From: JASLDZ01 sp038226305
GTDB lineage: Bacteria; Pseudomonadota; Alphaproteobacteria; Caulobacterales; Caulobacteraceae
Assembly: GCA_038226305.1 (NCBI GenBank)
Contig: JBBRQN010000014.1
Span: 1 to 64,000 of the forward strand
Direction of reading: 5' to 3'
Length of the DNA: 64,000 nt
Part shown: in pieces, positions 16,394 through 26,161 of the stretch
How the letters are laid out: each line of letters begins with the position of its first letter
Position numbering within the stretch: position 1 is the first letter of the stretch
The notes under the pieces: generated by a model
The model's database searches: none
What the model saw: only the letters and a program-made list of their open reading frames with translations
Told to the model about the DNA's origin: nothing
Translations under genes and position numbers: made by a program

Positions 16394-17367
16394 GGGTGGT
16401 GAAGAACCAGCTGCTCGACCAGAAGGGTCGCGAACAGGATAAATAGGTACCCGATCGACACGGCGAAGACGTCGCGCGCCGGTTTTGCTTCCGGCCCCGG
16501 GGCGTAGAGGCCCGTCGCCTGATCCACGAGACCCTCGCCGGCGCTGGAGAACGCCAGCCGCACCGCCAGGGCCACCATCAGGAGCCCCCCGGCCGCCGAA
16601 ACCGCGAGGTAGACCGGCCCGCCGAGCCCCGTGAGCGCGGGCAGCACACCGGCAGGCGCCAGCAAAAGCGAGTAGGCCAGGATCTGGCGGCGGGTGGACT
16701 TCGCTCCCTTCACCACTGGCATCATCGGCACGCCTGCCCGGGCGTAGTCCTCCCGGGTGTAGAGGCCCAGCGCCCAGAAGTGCGGGGGCGTCCACAGGAA
16801 GATGATCAGGAACAGGAGCCAGGCGTTCAGGGGTGCCTGGCCCGAAGCCGCGGCCCAGCCGACCACGGGGGGCAGCGCACCTGCAGCCCCGCCGATCACG
16901 ATGTTCTGCGGCGTCCAGCGCTTGAGCCAGCGGGTGTAGACGATGGCGTAGAACGCGATGGTGCCCGCCAGAAGCGCCGCCGCCGTCCAGTTGGTGGCGA
17001 ACCCCAGCATGGCGACCGCGAACATGGAGAGCACCACGCCGAACGCGGCGGCCTCCGCCGGGGCGACCTTGCCGGTGACGGTGGGCCGCCGCCGGGTGCG
17101 CTTCATGCGGGAGTCGAGATCGGCCTCATAGGCCATGTTGAGGGCACCGGAAGCCCCCGCGCCGATGGCGATGCACAGGATGGCGATGGTGCCGGTGAGC
17201 CAGTGCATCGGTGCCTGGGCACAGATCATGCCGGTGAGGGCAGTGAAGATCACCAGCGACATCACCCTGGGCTTCAGAAGCTGCAGGTAGTCGCGGGGCG
17301 ACGCGAGCGCGGCCTGCGCTTCGTCCACGCTCTGCGCGGGTTCGATGCGGGGGGCTGCGTCGGTCAA
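16390..17367 (-). CDS. ctaB: Protohaem IX farnesyltransferase (haem o synthase)
   Basis: A 325-residue UbiA-type prenyltransferase with about nine membrane helices. Conserved parts are LLKPRVMSLVIFTALTGM, NMAYEADLDSRMKRTRRRP (the first Asp-rich motif) and the LWTPPHFWALGLYTREDYA region. It converts haem b to haem o for the aa3 oxidase. The start is taken as TTG at 17367, with GGAG ten bases upstream; no ATG fits the conserved N-terminus. It is separated from ctaD by a strong hairpin with a T-tract, so expression may be attenuated relative to the structural genes. Confidence 0.92.
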   Translation of the reverse strand: MTDAAPRIEPAQSVDEAQAALASPRDYLQLLKPRVMSLVIFTALTGMICAQAPMHWLTGTIAILCIAIGAGASGALNMAYEADLDSRMKRTRRRPTVTGKVAPAEAAAFGVVLSMFAVAMLGFATNWTAAALLAGTIAFYAIVYTRWLKRWTPQNIVIGGAAGALPPVVGWAAASGQAPLNAWLLFLIIFLWTPPHFWALGLYTREDYARAGVPMMPVVKGAKSTRRQILAYSLLLAPAGVLPALTGLGGPVYLAVSAAGGLLMVALAVRLAFSSAGEGLVDQATGLYAPGPEAKPARDVFAVSIGYLFILFATLLVEQLVLHHP

Positions 17368-17388
17368 GGCGGTGTGGCTCCGATTGGG

Positions 17389-17428
17389 AAAAACGGCGGA
17401 AGGCGCGGGTTCGAGCCCCGCGCCTTCC
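17389..17428 (-). terminator. Intrinsic terminator-like hairpin between ctaD and ctaB
   Basis: On the minus strand a perfect 12-bp stem (arms 17417-17428 and 17398-17409, 7-base loop) is followed after GCCG by five T residues (17393-17389). It lies downstream of ctaD and 22 bases before the ctaB start, so it should reduce read-through into ctaB, coxF and ctaG. Confidence 0.7.
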
Positions 17429-17460
17429 TGAACGCCCGCTAGGGCGCAGAGTGCAAGCGA

Positions 17461-17483
17461 CGCGGGGGGTAGCTCCCCCCGCG
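17461..17483 (-). terminator. GC hairpin just after ctaD
   Basis: A perfect 9-bp inverted repeat (17461-17469 with 17475-17483, five-base loop) lies 9 bases beyond the ctaD stop. It has no T-tract and may stabilise the 3' end of the coxB-ctaD message or act together with the terminator hairpin at 17389-17428. Confidence 0.5.
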
Positions 17484-17492
17484 CAGCCAGGA

Positions 17493-19181
17493 TCAGTGCG
17501 CCTCTTCGATGGCGTGGATCACCGGCAGTTCGTTGAACTGGTGGAACGGCGGCGGAGAGGACAGGGTCCACTCCAGCGTCGTCGCACCGATGCCCCACGG
17601 GTTGGCCTCGGCCTTGCGGCGGCGGATGGCGCTTTCGGCCAGCATGACCAGGAACACCAGGACGCCCAGCGCTGTGATCACGTAGCCGATGGACGACACC
17701 TTGTTCCAGAACGCGAAGCCTTCCGGATAGTCCACGTAGCGGCGCGGCATGCCCTGCAGGCCGAGGAAGTGCTGCGGGAAGAACACCACGTTCACACCGA
17801 TGAACATCAGCCAGAAGTGGGCGACGCCGAGGAATTCGTTGTACTTCACGCCCCACATCTTCTCGAACCAGTAGTAGAAGCCCGCGAAGATGGCGAACAC
17901 GGCGCCCAGGCTCAGCACGTAGTGGAAGTGCGCCACCACGTAGTAGGTCGCGTGCAGGGAGTAATCCATCCCGGCGTTGGCCAAGACGACGCCGGTGACG
18001 CCGCCGACCGTGAACAGGAAGATGAAGCCCACGGCGAACAGCATCGGCGTCTTGAACTCGATGGAGCCGCCCCACATCGTGGCGATCCACGAGAAGATCT
18101 TCACGCCCGTGGGCACGGCGATCACCATGGTGGCCGCCACGAAGTAGGCCTGCAGGTTCACGTTCATGCCGACCGTGAACATGTGGTGGGCCCACACCAC
18201 GAAGCCCACGAAGCCGATGGCGACCATGGCATAGGCCATCGCCAGATAGCCGAAGACCGGCTTCTTGGAGAACGTCGAGACCACGTGGCTGATGATGCCG
18301 AAGCCGGGCAGGATCAGGATGTAGACCTCGGGGTGACCGAAGAACCAGAACAGGTGCTGGTACATCATTGGGTCGCCGCCGCCCGCCGGGTTGAAGAACG
18401 ACGTGCCGAAGTTGCGGTCGGTCAAGAGCATGGTGATCGCGCCCGCCAGAACCGGCAGCGAGAGCAGCAGCAGGAACGCGGTGATCAGCACCGACCAGGC
18501 GAACAGGGGCATCCGGTGCAGGGTCATGCCCGGCGCGCGCATGTTGAAGATGGTGGTGATGAAGTTGATCGCGCCCAGGATCGAGCTCGCACCCGCCAGG
18601 TGCAGCGACAGGATCAGCACGTCCATCGCCGGCCCGGTGTGGCCCGTGGTGGAGAGGGGCGCGTAGAGCGTCCAGCCGCCGCCGAAGCCCTTGCCGGGGC
18701 CGCCGTCCACGAACAGGCTCGTGCACAGCAGGCACCACGAGGCCACCAGCAGCCAGAACGAGATGTTGTTCATGCGGGGGAAGGCCATGTCCGGCGCGCC
18801 GATCATCAGCGGAACGAACCAATTGCCGAAGCCGCCGATCATGGCGGGCATCACCATGAAGAAGATCATGATCAGGCCGTGGGCGGTGATCACCACGTTG
18901 TAGCCGTGGTTCGAACCCTCGATCAGGCCGGACCGGGCCAGCCATGAGCCGGCGCGGAAGATCTGGATGCCGGGTTCGGCCAGCTCGGCGCGGATCAAGC
19001 CGGAGAAGATGCCACCCACCAGGCCCGCCATGATGGCGAACAGGATGTAGAGCGTGCCGATGTCCTTGTGGTTGGTCGACAGGAACCAGCGCGTGAAGAA
19101 CGGCGGCACGTGTTCGTGCACGGCCTCGTGTTTGGGCGCGTGGCGCGCCGGCGGGTCGTAGTCTGCGGTGGTGGTGGCCAT
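17493..19181 (-). CDS. ctaD: Cytochrome c oxidase subunit I (aa3 type)
   Basis: A 562-residue protein with twelve membrane helices, the catalytic subunit of the haem-copper terminal oxidase. Visible landmarks are WFLSTNHKDIGTLY at the N-terminus, the FWFFGHPEVYILILPGFG segment with the CuB His and the cross-linked Tyr, VWAHHMFTVGM with two further CuB histidines, and HFHYVLSLGAVF carrying the haem ligands. It reduces oxygen to water and pumps protons. It lies 45 bases downstream of coxB and is followed by a hairpin and terminator before ctaB. Confidence 0.97.
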   Translation of the reverse strand: MATTTADYDPPARHAPKHEAVHEHVPPFFTRWFLSTNHKDIGTLYILFAIMAGLVGGIFSGLIRAELAEPGIQIFRAGSWLARSGLIEGSNHGYNVVITAHGLIMIFFMVMPAMIGGFGNWFVPLMIGAPDMAFPRMNNISFWLLVASWCLLCTSLFVDGGPGKGFGGGWTLYAPLSTTGHTGPAMDVLILSLHLAGASSILGAINFITTIFNMRAPGMTLHRMPLFAWSVLITAFLLLLSLPVLAGAITMLLTDRNFGTSFFNPAGGGDPMMYQHLFWFFGHPEVYILILPGFGIISHVVSTFSKKPVFGYLAMAYAMVAIGFVGFVVWAHHMFTVGMNVNLQAYFVAATMVIAVPTGVKIFSWIATMWGGSIEFKTPMLFAVGFIFLFTVGGVTGVVLANAGMDYSLHATYYVVAHFHYVLSLGAVFAIFAGFYYWFEKMWGVKYNEFLGVAHFWLMFIGVNVVFFPQHFLGLQGMPRRYVDYPEGFAFWNKVSSIGYVITALGVLVFLVMLAESAIRRRKAEANPWGIGATTLEWTLSSPPPFHQFNELPVIHAIEEAH

Positions 19182-19226
19182 GGGGATTAGAGCCTGTGCT
19201 CGAAAGACATCATGATCGGGGGAGGA

Positions 19227-20222
19227 TCAGGACTTGGCGGGGGCGGCAGCCCCGGAAATCGGTGCGGCGGGGGTGGTGGCGGCCGGGGTGGCGGCTGCGG
19301 CGTCGGCCGCGGGAGCCGCTGCCGGAGCGACAGGCGCGGGAGCCGCGACGGCCACCGTCACCGGCGGCTTTTTGGCGTGCGCCGCGACCCAGGCGTCGTA
19401 TTTCGCCTGGCTGACCACGTCGATCTGGATCGGCATGAAGCTGTGGTTCACGCCGCACAGCTCGTTGCACTGGCCGTAGTAGACGCCTTCCTTCTCGGCC
19501 TTGAACCACACCTGGTTAACCCGGCCCGGGATGGTCGTTGTCTGGATGCCGAAGGCGGGCACGAAGAAGGCGTGCAGCACGTCGGCGCCAGTGGCCAGCA
19601 CCTGCACGGTCTTGCCCACGGGCACGACCATCGGGTTGTCCACCGCGAGGCGATACAGGCCGTGGCCCTGAGCTTCGGCCTTCACCTGGTTGAGCGGGTT
19701 CGAGTCGAAGGCGTAGCCGCCCATGTCGGGGTATTCGTAGTTCCAGTACCACTGGTTGCCGGTGGCCTTCACCGTCACGTCCGGCTTGGGCATGTCGTGG
19801 TAGGCGTAGAGCAGACGGAACGAAAAGATGGCGATGAACGCCAGGATCACGACCGGCGCCACGGTCCAGATCACCTCGATGGGGGTGTTGTGCGTGAAGC
19901 GGTCGGCCGTGGGGTTGGCCTTGGCGTTGAACTTGAGCGCCACGTAGATCAGGAGCGCCAGCACGAAGAGGCTGATCACCACGATAATCGGCAGCAGTAC
20001 CCAGTCATGGAAAAAGGCGGCCTGCGTGCGCAGGGCAGAACCAGAAGGCTGCAGGCCCAGCGCCTTGTCCGTCGGCTGACCCAGCACGCCCTGAGCGAAC
20101 GCGGCCCCGGCGAACATCGTCGCCGAACCCGCCGTGACCAGACCCGCCACCTGCCGCCCGGAAGCCTTGAGTCCAGACATCAACTGCGACGCGGAAACGC
20201 GACCAACCATTCCTGCCGTCAT
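19227..20222 (-). CDS. coxB: Cytochrome c oxidase subunit II
   Basis: A 331-residue protein with a signal peptide, two membrane helices (near DWVLLPIIVVISLFV and IEVIWTVAPVVILAF) and a periplasmic cupredoxin domain. The CuA-binding motif GQCNELCGVNHSFMPI is complete, so it can accept electrons from cytochrome c. The C-terminal 45 residues are an unusual Ala/Pro-rich tail. Start: ATG at 20222 or 20210; neither has an ideally spaced ribosome binding site (GAGG abuts the first and lies 12 bases before the second). It is the first gene of the cox group. Confidence 0.95.
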   Translation of the reverse strand: MTAGMVGRVSASQLMSGLKASGRQVAGLVTAGSATMFAGAAFAQGVLGQPTDKALGLQPSGSALRTQAAFFHDWVLLPIIVVISLFVLALLIYVALKFNAKANPTADRFTHNTPIEVIWTVAPVVILAFIAIFSFRLLYAYHDMPKPDVTVKATGNQWYWNYEYPDMGGYAFDSNPLNQVKAEAQGHGLYRLAVDNPMVVPVGKTVQVLATGADVLHAFFVPAFGIQTTTIPGRVNQVWFKAEKEGVYYGQCNELCGVNHSFMPIQIDVVSQAKYDAWVAAHAKKPPVTVAVAAPAPVAPAAAPAADAAAATPAATTPAAPISGAAAPAKS

Positions 20223-20396
20223 CCTCAGTTTCGAGGCGCCACTCGGGCGCAGGCACGGGCGACGCAACAGCCGCCGGCTCTCAAGGTGTCGCCATAGACC
20301 CAAGCGACGGCCTTGCCAACCGCTGCGGAGCCTTGTGCGCAAGGAGATTGCCCGTTCGGGCGCGACGACACCGCCGCCGCGCCCCCTGCCGTAACG

Positions 20397-20768
20397 TCAG
20401 GCGCTGTGAAGGCTGCGCACCTCGGCCAGATGCGGCGTTTCCGATGCGCCTGTGGGGGGCGGCGGCTTGTCGAGCGGGCCCACCGGATCGGCAGACAGGT
20501 TGACCCTGCGCATGCCCAGCTGCGTCTGCACGGTGGAAAGCTCCCCGTGGGCCGAGGCGGTCTCGCGACGGGCCGACATGAGCTCGGCCAGGGCGGCGGC
20601 CAACCGGTCTCCCGCCCCGCCCCCCAGAAGGGTGGAGACCCGCATGTCGCTGCGGGCGGTCATCAGGCCGTCGATCAGGCGGCAGGTCTTGGCGATGGCC
20701 TCGTCGATCGAAGCCTCCGCTTTAGCGAGCTGCAGGGCCACACCCCGCACGATTGCGATCTTGTCCAT
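20397..20768 (-). CDS. Hypothetical small coiled-coil-like protein
   Basis: A 123-residue protein of unknown function. Its N-terminal two thirds are Ala/Leu/Glu-rich and probably helical (MDKIAIVRGVALQLAKAEAS, then LAAALAELMSARRETASAH); the C-terminus is Pro-rich. The frame is open to 20822, but ATG at 20768 is preceded by AAAGGGA at good spacing, which decides the start. It is divergent from the MerR regulator, and the palindromes at 20806-20825 and 20850-20865 lie in its upstream region, so it may be under that regulator's control. Confidence 0.6.
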   Translation of the reverse strand: MDKIAIVRGVALQLAKAEASIDEAIAKTCRLIDGLMTARSDMRVSTLLGGGAGDRLAAALAELMSARRETASAHGELSTVQTQLGMRRVNLSADPVGPLDKPPPPTGASETPHLAEVRSLHSA

Positions 20769-20805
20769 AAGTTCCCTTTCAAGTTGTATGGACATGGAGT
20801 CATGG

Positions 20806-20825
20806 ACCTTGAATCCCGTCAAGGT
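20806..20825. promoter_or_regulatory. 20-bp inverted repeat (7-6-7), possible operator
   Basis: ACCTTGA at 20806-20812 and its exact complement TCAAGGT at 20819-20825 flank a 6-base spacer. The size and arm layout resemble MerR-type operators. It lies 38 bases upstream of the hypothetical gene at 20768 and 72 bases upstream of the MerR gene. Which protein binds it is not known. Confidence 0.45.
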
Positions 20826-20849
20826 TGTATAATAAGCCCACTTTGCTTG

Positions 20850-20865
20850 ACGCTTACGTCAGCGT
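20850..20865. promoter_or_regulatory. Imperfect palindrome upstream of the MerR gene, possible LiuR-like operator
   Basis: ACGCTTACGTCAGCGT matches its own reverse complement at 14 of 16 positions, centred on ACGT. Palindromes built on TTACGT/ACGTAA are described for MerR-type regulators of branched-chain and fatty-acid degradation (LiuR) in proteobacteria. It lies 32 bases upstream of the regulator and overlaps a TTGACG box at 20847-20852, as expected for self-control. Confidence 0.5.
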
Positions 20866-20897
20866 AACTTAAGCCGCGCCAGACCTCGGAGAGCCCC

Positions 20898-21407
20898 GTG
20901 CCAGCCGATCTGCGCAAGCCCGAACGCACGTTTTCCATCCGCCAGCTCGGGCTCGAGTTCGGCGTCACCGCGCGTGCCCTGCGATTCTATGAGGACAGGG
21001 GCCTGCTCGCGCCCGAGCGCGTCGGTCAGAACCGGCTCTACCACTCCCGAGACCGCGCCCGGCTGCAGCTGATCCTGCGCGGCAAGCGGGTGGGCTTCAG
21101 CCTCGCCGAGATGCGCGAGATGCTCGATCTGTATGACGAGAACGACGGGGGGGCCGTGCAGATGGCCAAGAGCCTCGGCCGCTTCCGCCAGCGGATCGCC
21201 GCGCTCAAGGCGCAGCGCGAGGACATCGAGGGCGCCATCGAGCAGCTCGAGGAAGGCTGCGTGCGCCTGGAGCAACGCCTCGCCGAAGACCGCCCGGACC
21301 TCCTCCCGCAGGCGCAGGACTATGAGGCGGCGATCCGCTCGCGCCTCGACGATCCGCCCGACAGTTTCGACAAGCCGCCCTTCGCCGGCCTTCGCCGCAC
21401 GGCCTGA
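20898..21407 (+). CDS. MerR-family transcriptional regulator (LiuR-like)
   Basis: A 169-residue regulator with a GTG start. Residues about 11-50 form the winged helix-turn-helix (FSIRQLGLEFGVTARALRFYEDRGLL), followed by GKRVGFSLAEMREMLDLYD and a long dimerisation helix (about 88-130). There is no metal-binding cysteine pattern in the C-terminus, unlike metal-sensing MerR proteins; such forms near acyl-CoA dehydrogenase genes typically respond to acyl-CoA intermediates. It directly precedes the beta-oxidation cluster (28-base gap) and probably controls it and itself through the palindromes upstream. Confidence 0.85.
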   Translation: MPADLRKPERTFSIRQLGLEFGVTARALRFYEDRGLLAPERVGQNRLYHSRDRARLQLILRGKRVGFSLAEMREMLDLYDENDGGAVQMAKSLGRFRQRIAALKAQREDIEGAIEQLEEGCVRLEQRLAEDRPDLLPQAQDYEAAIRSRLDDPPDSFDKPPFAGLRRTA

Positions 21408-21434
21408 CCCCTTCCCCTCGATCCTAGAGAATCC

Positions 21435-23222
<1,788 letters not shown>

Positions 23223-23269
23223 TCTAGGGTCTGGCGCAACACCGGCGCAGACCGGAGGAGGAGACCAGG

Positions 23270-23623
23270 ATGGCCTACGTCGACGGCTTCGTGCTCGCGG
23301 TCCGCAAGGATCGGCTGGAGGAGTACAAGCGCTTCTCCGCCGAGATGAGCCACATGTGGATGGACCACGGGGCCACGGCCTACGTGGAGAGCGTCGGCGA
23401 CGACGTTCCCTATGGTGAGCGCACCTCCTTCCCCCGCTCGGTGGAAGCGACCGACGACGAGGTCGTGGTGCTGGCCTGGATCACCTACCCCTCGAAAGAG
23501 GTGCGCGACGCCTGCAACGCCAGGATGATGGAGCAACCGATGCCCGAAAACATGCCCTTCGACGGCAAGCGGATGTTCTGGGGCGGCTTCTCGCCCTTCA
23601 TCCAGCTGGGCACCGGCGCGTGA
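23270..23623 (+). CDS. DUF1428-family protein
   Basis: A 117-residue protein with the typical N-terminus MAYVDGFVLAVRKDRLEEY and the central YGERTSFPRS and C-terminal FDGKRMFWGGF stretches of DUF1428, a small dimeric ferredoxin-like (ABM-like) fold. The function of the family is unknown. An AGGAGGAG-type ribosome binding site lies just upstream (23255-23262). Its stop overlaps the GTG start of the next gene, so it is translated with the beta-oxidation genes. Confidence 0.88.
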   Translation: MAYVDGFVLAVRKDRLEEYKRFSAEMSHMWMDHGATAYVESVGDDVPYGERTSFPRSVEATDDEVVVLAWITYPSKEVRDACNARMMEQPMPENMPFDGKRMFWGGFSPFIQLGTGA

Positions 23624-24411
23624 GCGGCGCAACCTTCGCCCCCGGCATGCTGGCGGGGAAAACGGCCTTCATCGCGGGCGGCACCAGCGGCATCAATCTC
23701 GGCATCGCCAAACGCTTCACCGAACTGGGCGCGCGGGTGGCGGTTCTGGGCCGCAACGTGGAGAAGGCGAACGCTGCGGCCGCCGAGATCGGGGGCGGAT
23801 GCATCGCCGTCACCGCCGACGTGCGCGACTACGAGGCCGTGACGGCGGCGCTGGGCCAGGCCGTGGGCGAGATCGGCAAGCTCGACATCATGATCGCGGG
23901 CCAGGCGGGCAACTTCCCGGCCCCGGCGCTGGGCATGAGCGCCAACGCCTTCGCGGCCGTGGTCGGCATCGACCTTCTGGGCACCTACAACCTCTTCCGC
24001 GCGGGGTTCGAACATTTGAACCTTCCGGGAGCGTCGCTGATCGCCATCACCGCCGGGCAGGCCGTGAAGCCCACTCCCCTGCAGGCCCACGTCTGCGCGG
24101 CGAAGGCGGGGGTGAATATGCTGTGCAAGTGCCTCGCCCTGGAGTGGGGGCCGATGGGCGTGCGCGTGAACCTGATCAGCCCCGGCCCCATCGAGGGCAC
24201 CGAGGGCATGGCCCGCCTCGCCCCCACGCCGGAGGCCGCCGAACAGGTGAAGGCCGGCGCCCCACTGAAACGCTACGGCCGGGCCGACGAGATCGGAGAC
24301 GCGGCCGCCTACCTGTGCAGCCCGGCCGCCGGCTACGTCACTGGCACGATCCTCGAGGTGGACGGCGGCACGGGCCTGATGGGCTATCGCCTATCGGACG
24401 CCGGCTTGTGA
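23620..24411 (+). CDS. Short-chain dehydrogenase, probable 2,4-dienoyl-CoA reductase (DECR-like)
   Basis: A 263-residue SDR with nucleotide-binding TAFIAGGTSGINLGIAKRF near the N-terminus. In the active-site region the usual Tyr-x3-Lys is replaced: QAHVCAAKAGVNML has Val where Tyr is expected. This, with AGNFPAPALGMSANAF and EWGPMGVRVNLISPGPIEGTEG, resembles the animal-type DECR 2,4-dienoyl-CoA reductases, which also lack that Tyr and act on unsaturated fatty acids. The GTG start overlaps the DUF1428 stop (GTGA). The position in a beta-oxidation cluster fits. Confidence 0.8.
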   Translation: MSGATFAPGMLAGKTAFIAGGTSGINLGIAKRFTELGARVAVLGRNVEKANAAAAEIGGGCIAVTADVRDYEAVTAALGQAVGEIGKLDIMIAGQAGNFPAPALGMSANAFAAVVGIDLLGTYNLFRAGFEHLNLPGASLIAITAGQAVKPTPLQAHVCAAKAGVNMLCKCLALEWGPMGVRVNLISPGPIEGTEGMARLAPTPEAAEQVKAGAPLKRYGRADEIGDAAAYLCSPAAGYVTGTILEVDGGTGLMGYRLSDAGL

Positions 24412-24460
24412 GCCTCCTGCGCAAGAGACTCGGCTTCCGCTGCGTCAACGCTCTAGAGCC

Positions 24461-24934
24461 GTGCGGGTGAGCCTGCACAACGCCACGATCGACTGGTCTG
24501 CGGCCCCGGGGGACGACTTCCTCGCGGGTCACTACAGCCGTGCGCATGTGATCGGGTTCGACCAGGGCATCACCCTACCCGGCTCCGCCTCGCCCAGCGT
24601 GGTCAAAGCCCCGTGGAGCGTGGAAGCCGCCGCCGACCCGGAGGAACTGTTCGTCGCCTCCATCGCCAGCTGCCACATGCTGTGGTTCCTCGACTTCGCC
24701 AGACACGCGGGCGTCCGGGTCCTCAGCTACCGTGACGAGCCTGAGGGCCGCATGGGAAAGCTTAGCTCTGGCAAGGTCGGCGTCGTCACCTGCGTGCTGC
24801 GGCCTTCCGTCGATTGCGACGCCGCCGCCGAAACCCTGGCCGATCTGCACCACAAGGCGCACGAAGCCTGCAACATCGCCAATTCCGTGATCACCGAAGT
24901 GCGGGTCGAACCCGCCGAATCCCTTCCCGTCTGA
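24461..24934 (+). CDS. OsmC/Ohr-family thiol peroxidase-like protein
   Basis: A 157-residue protein of the OsmC family. The two conserved cysteines are present, in FVASIASCHMLWFLDFA and HHKAHEACNIANSV, consistent with reduction of organic hydroperoxides such as lipid peroxides. The start is GTG at 24461 (a second GTG follows two codons later). It lies between the dienoyl-CoA reductase and the thiolase, only 11 bases from the latter, and so probably belongs to the same transcript. Confidence 0.88.
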   Translation: MRVSLHNATIDWSAAPGDDFLAGHYSRAHVIGFDQGITLPGSASPSVVKAPWSVEAAADPEELFVASIASCHMLWFLDFARHAGVRVLSYRDEPEGRMGKLSSGKVGVVTCVLRPSVDCDAAAETLADLHHKAHEACNIANSVITEVRVEPAESLPV

Positions 24935-24945
24935 GGAGACGCACC

Positions 24946-26151
24946 ATGGCCGACGCCTACATCTTCGACGCCGTTCGCACCCCCCGCGGCAAGGGCAAGA
25001 GCGACGGCGCCCTGCACGAGATCACCGCCCTTTCGCTCGCCACCCAGGTGCTGCAGGCCCTGCGCGACCGCAACGACCTGGACACCTCCAAGGTGGACGA
25101 CGTGGTGCTCGGCTGCGTGTCGCCCGTGAACGAGCAGGGCTCGGACATCGCGCGCACCGCCGTGCTCGCCGCCGACTACGCCCAGACCACCGCGGGCGTG
25201 CAGGTGAACCGCTTCTGCGCCTCGGGCCTCGAGGCCTTCAACATGGCCGCCGCCAAGGTGATGACCGGCGAGGCCGACATGGCCATCGGCGGCGGCGTCG
25301 AATCCATGAGCCGGGTGCCCATGGGCACCGACCGCGGCGCCTGGCCGGTGGACCCCTCCTCCGCCTTCAAGACCTACTTCACGCCGCAAGGCATCGGCGC
25401 CGACATGATCGCAACCCTCTACGGCTTCTCGCGCGACGACGTAGACGCCTATGCCGTCGAGAGCCAGAAGCGCGCCGGTCGCGCCTGGGACGAAGGGCGC
25501 TTCTCCAAGTCCGTCGTGCCGGTAAAGGACCAGATCGGTCTGACGATCCTCGCCAAGGACGAGCACATGCGCCCGTCCACCACCATGCAGAACCTCGGCG
25601 CTCTGAAAGCCGCCTTCGCCGGGATCGGCGAGATGGCCTTCGACAGCGTGATCACCCAGCGCTACCCCGAGGTGGCCGAGGTGAACCACGTCCACCACGC
25701 GGGCAACTCGTCCGGCATCGTGGACGGCGCGGCGGGCATCCTCGTCGGCACCAAGGAGATGGGCGAGGCCCTCGGCCTGAAGCCCCGCGCCCGGGTTCGC
25801 GCCATGGCCTCGATCGGTTCCGAGCCTTCGATCATGCTCACCGGCCCGGCCGACGTGAGCCGCAAGGCCCTGAAGAAGGCGGGCATGGAGGTCGGCGACA
25901 TCGACCTCTATGAGCTGAACGAAGCCTTCGCCGCGGTGGTGCTGCGCATGATGCAGGCGCTCGACATCCCGCACGAGAAGATGAACGTGAACGGCGGCTC
26001 CATCGCCATGGGCCACCCGCTGGGGGCCACCGGCGCCATGATCCTCGGCACCGTGCTCGACGAGCTGGAGCGCACCGGCAAGTCCACCGCCCTGGCCACG
26101 CTCTGCGTCGGCGCCGGCATGGGCACCGCCACGATCATCGAGCGCGTCTGA
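24946..26151 (+). CDS. Thiolase (acetyl-CoA C-acyltransferase)
   Basis: A 401-residue thiolase. The acyl-accepting Cys lies in NRFCASGLEAFN, and the C-terminal catalytic elements NGGSIAMGHPLGATGA and LCVGAGMGTA are complete. It cleaves 3-ketoacyl-CoA with CoA, the last step of beta-oxidation. The frame is open further upstream but ATG at 24946 follows a strong GAGGAG site and matches the family N-terminus MADAYIFDAVRTPRG. It pairs naturally with the FadJ-type protein at 27120. Confidence 0.94.
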   Translation: MADAYIFDAVRTPRGKGKSDGALHEITALSLATQVLQALRDRNDLDTSKVDDVVLGCVSPVNEQGSDIARTAVLAADYAQTTAGVQVNRFCASGLEAFNMAAAKVMTGEADMAIGGGVESMSRVPMGTDRGAWPVDPSSAFKTYFTPQGIGADMIATLYGFSRDDVDAYAVESQKRAGRAWDEGRFSKSVVPVKDQIGLTILAKDEHMRPSTTMQNLGALKAAFAGIGEMAFDSVITQRYPEVAEVNHVHHAGNSSGIVDGAAGILVGTKEMGEALGLKPRARVRAMASIGSEPSIMLTGPADVSRKALKKAGMEVGDIDLYELNEAFAAVVLRMMQALDIPHEKMNVNGGSIAMGHPLGATGAMILGTVLDELERTGKSTALATLCVGAGMGTATIIERV

Positions 26152-26161
26152 GGCTCTCGCC

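Noticed and set aside
17405..17425. tRNA-like T-arm sequence GGGTTCGAGCCCC.
   Set aside because: No acceptor, D or anticodon arm surrounds it. It is the centre of a perfect terminator-like stem on the other strand.
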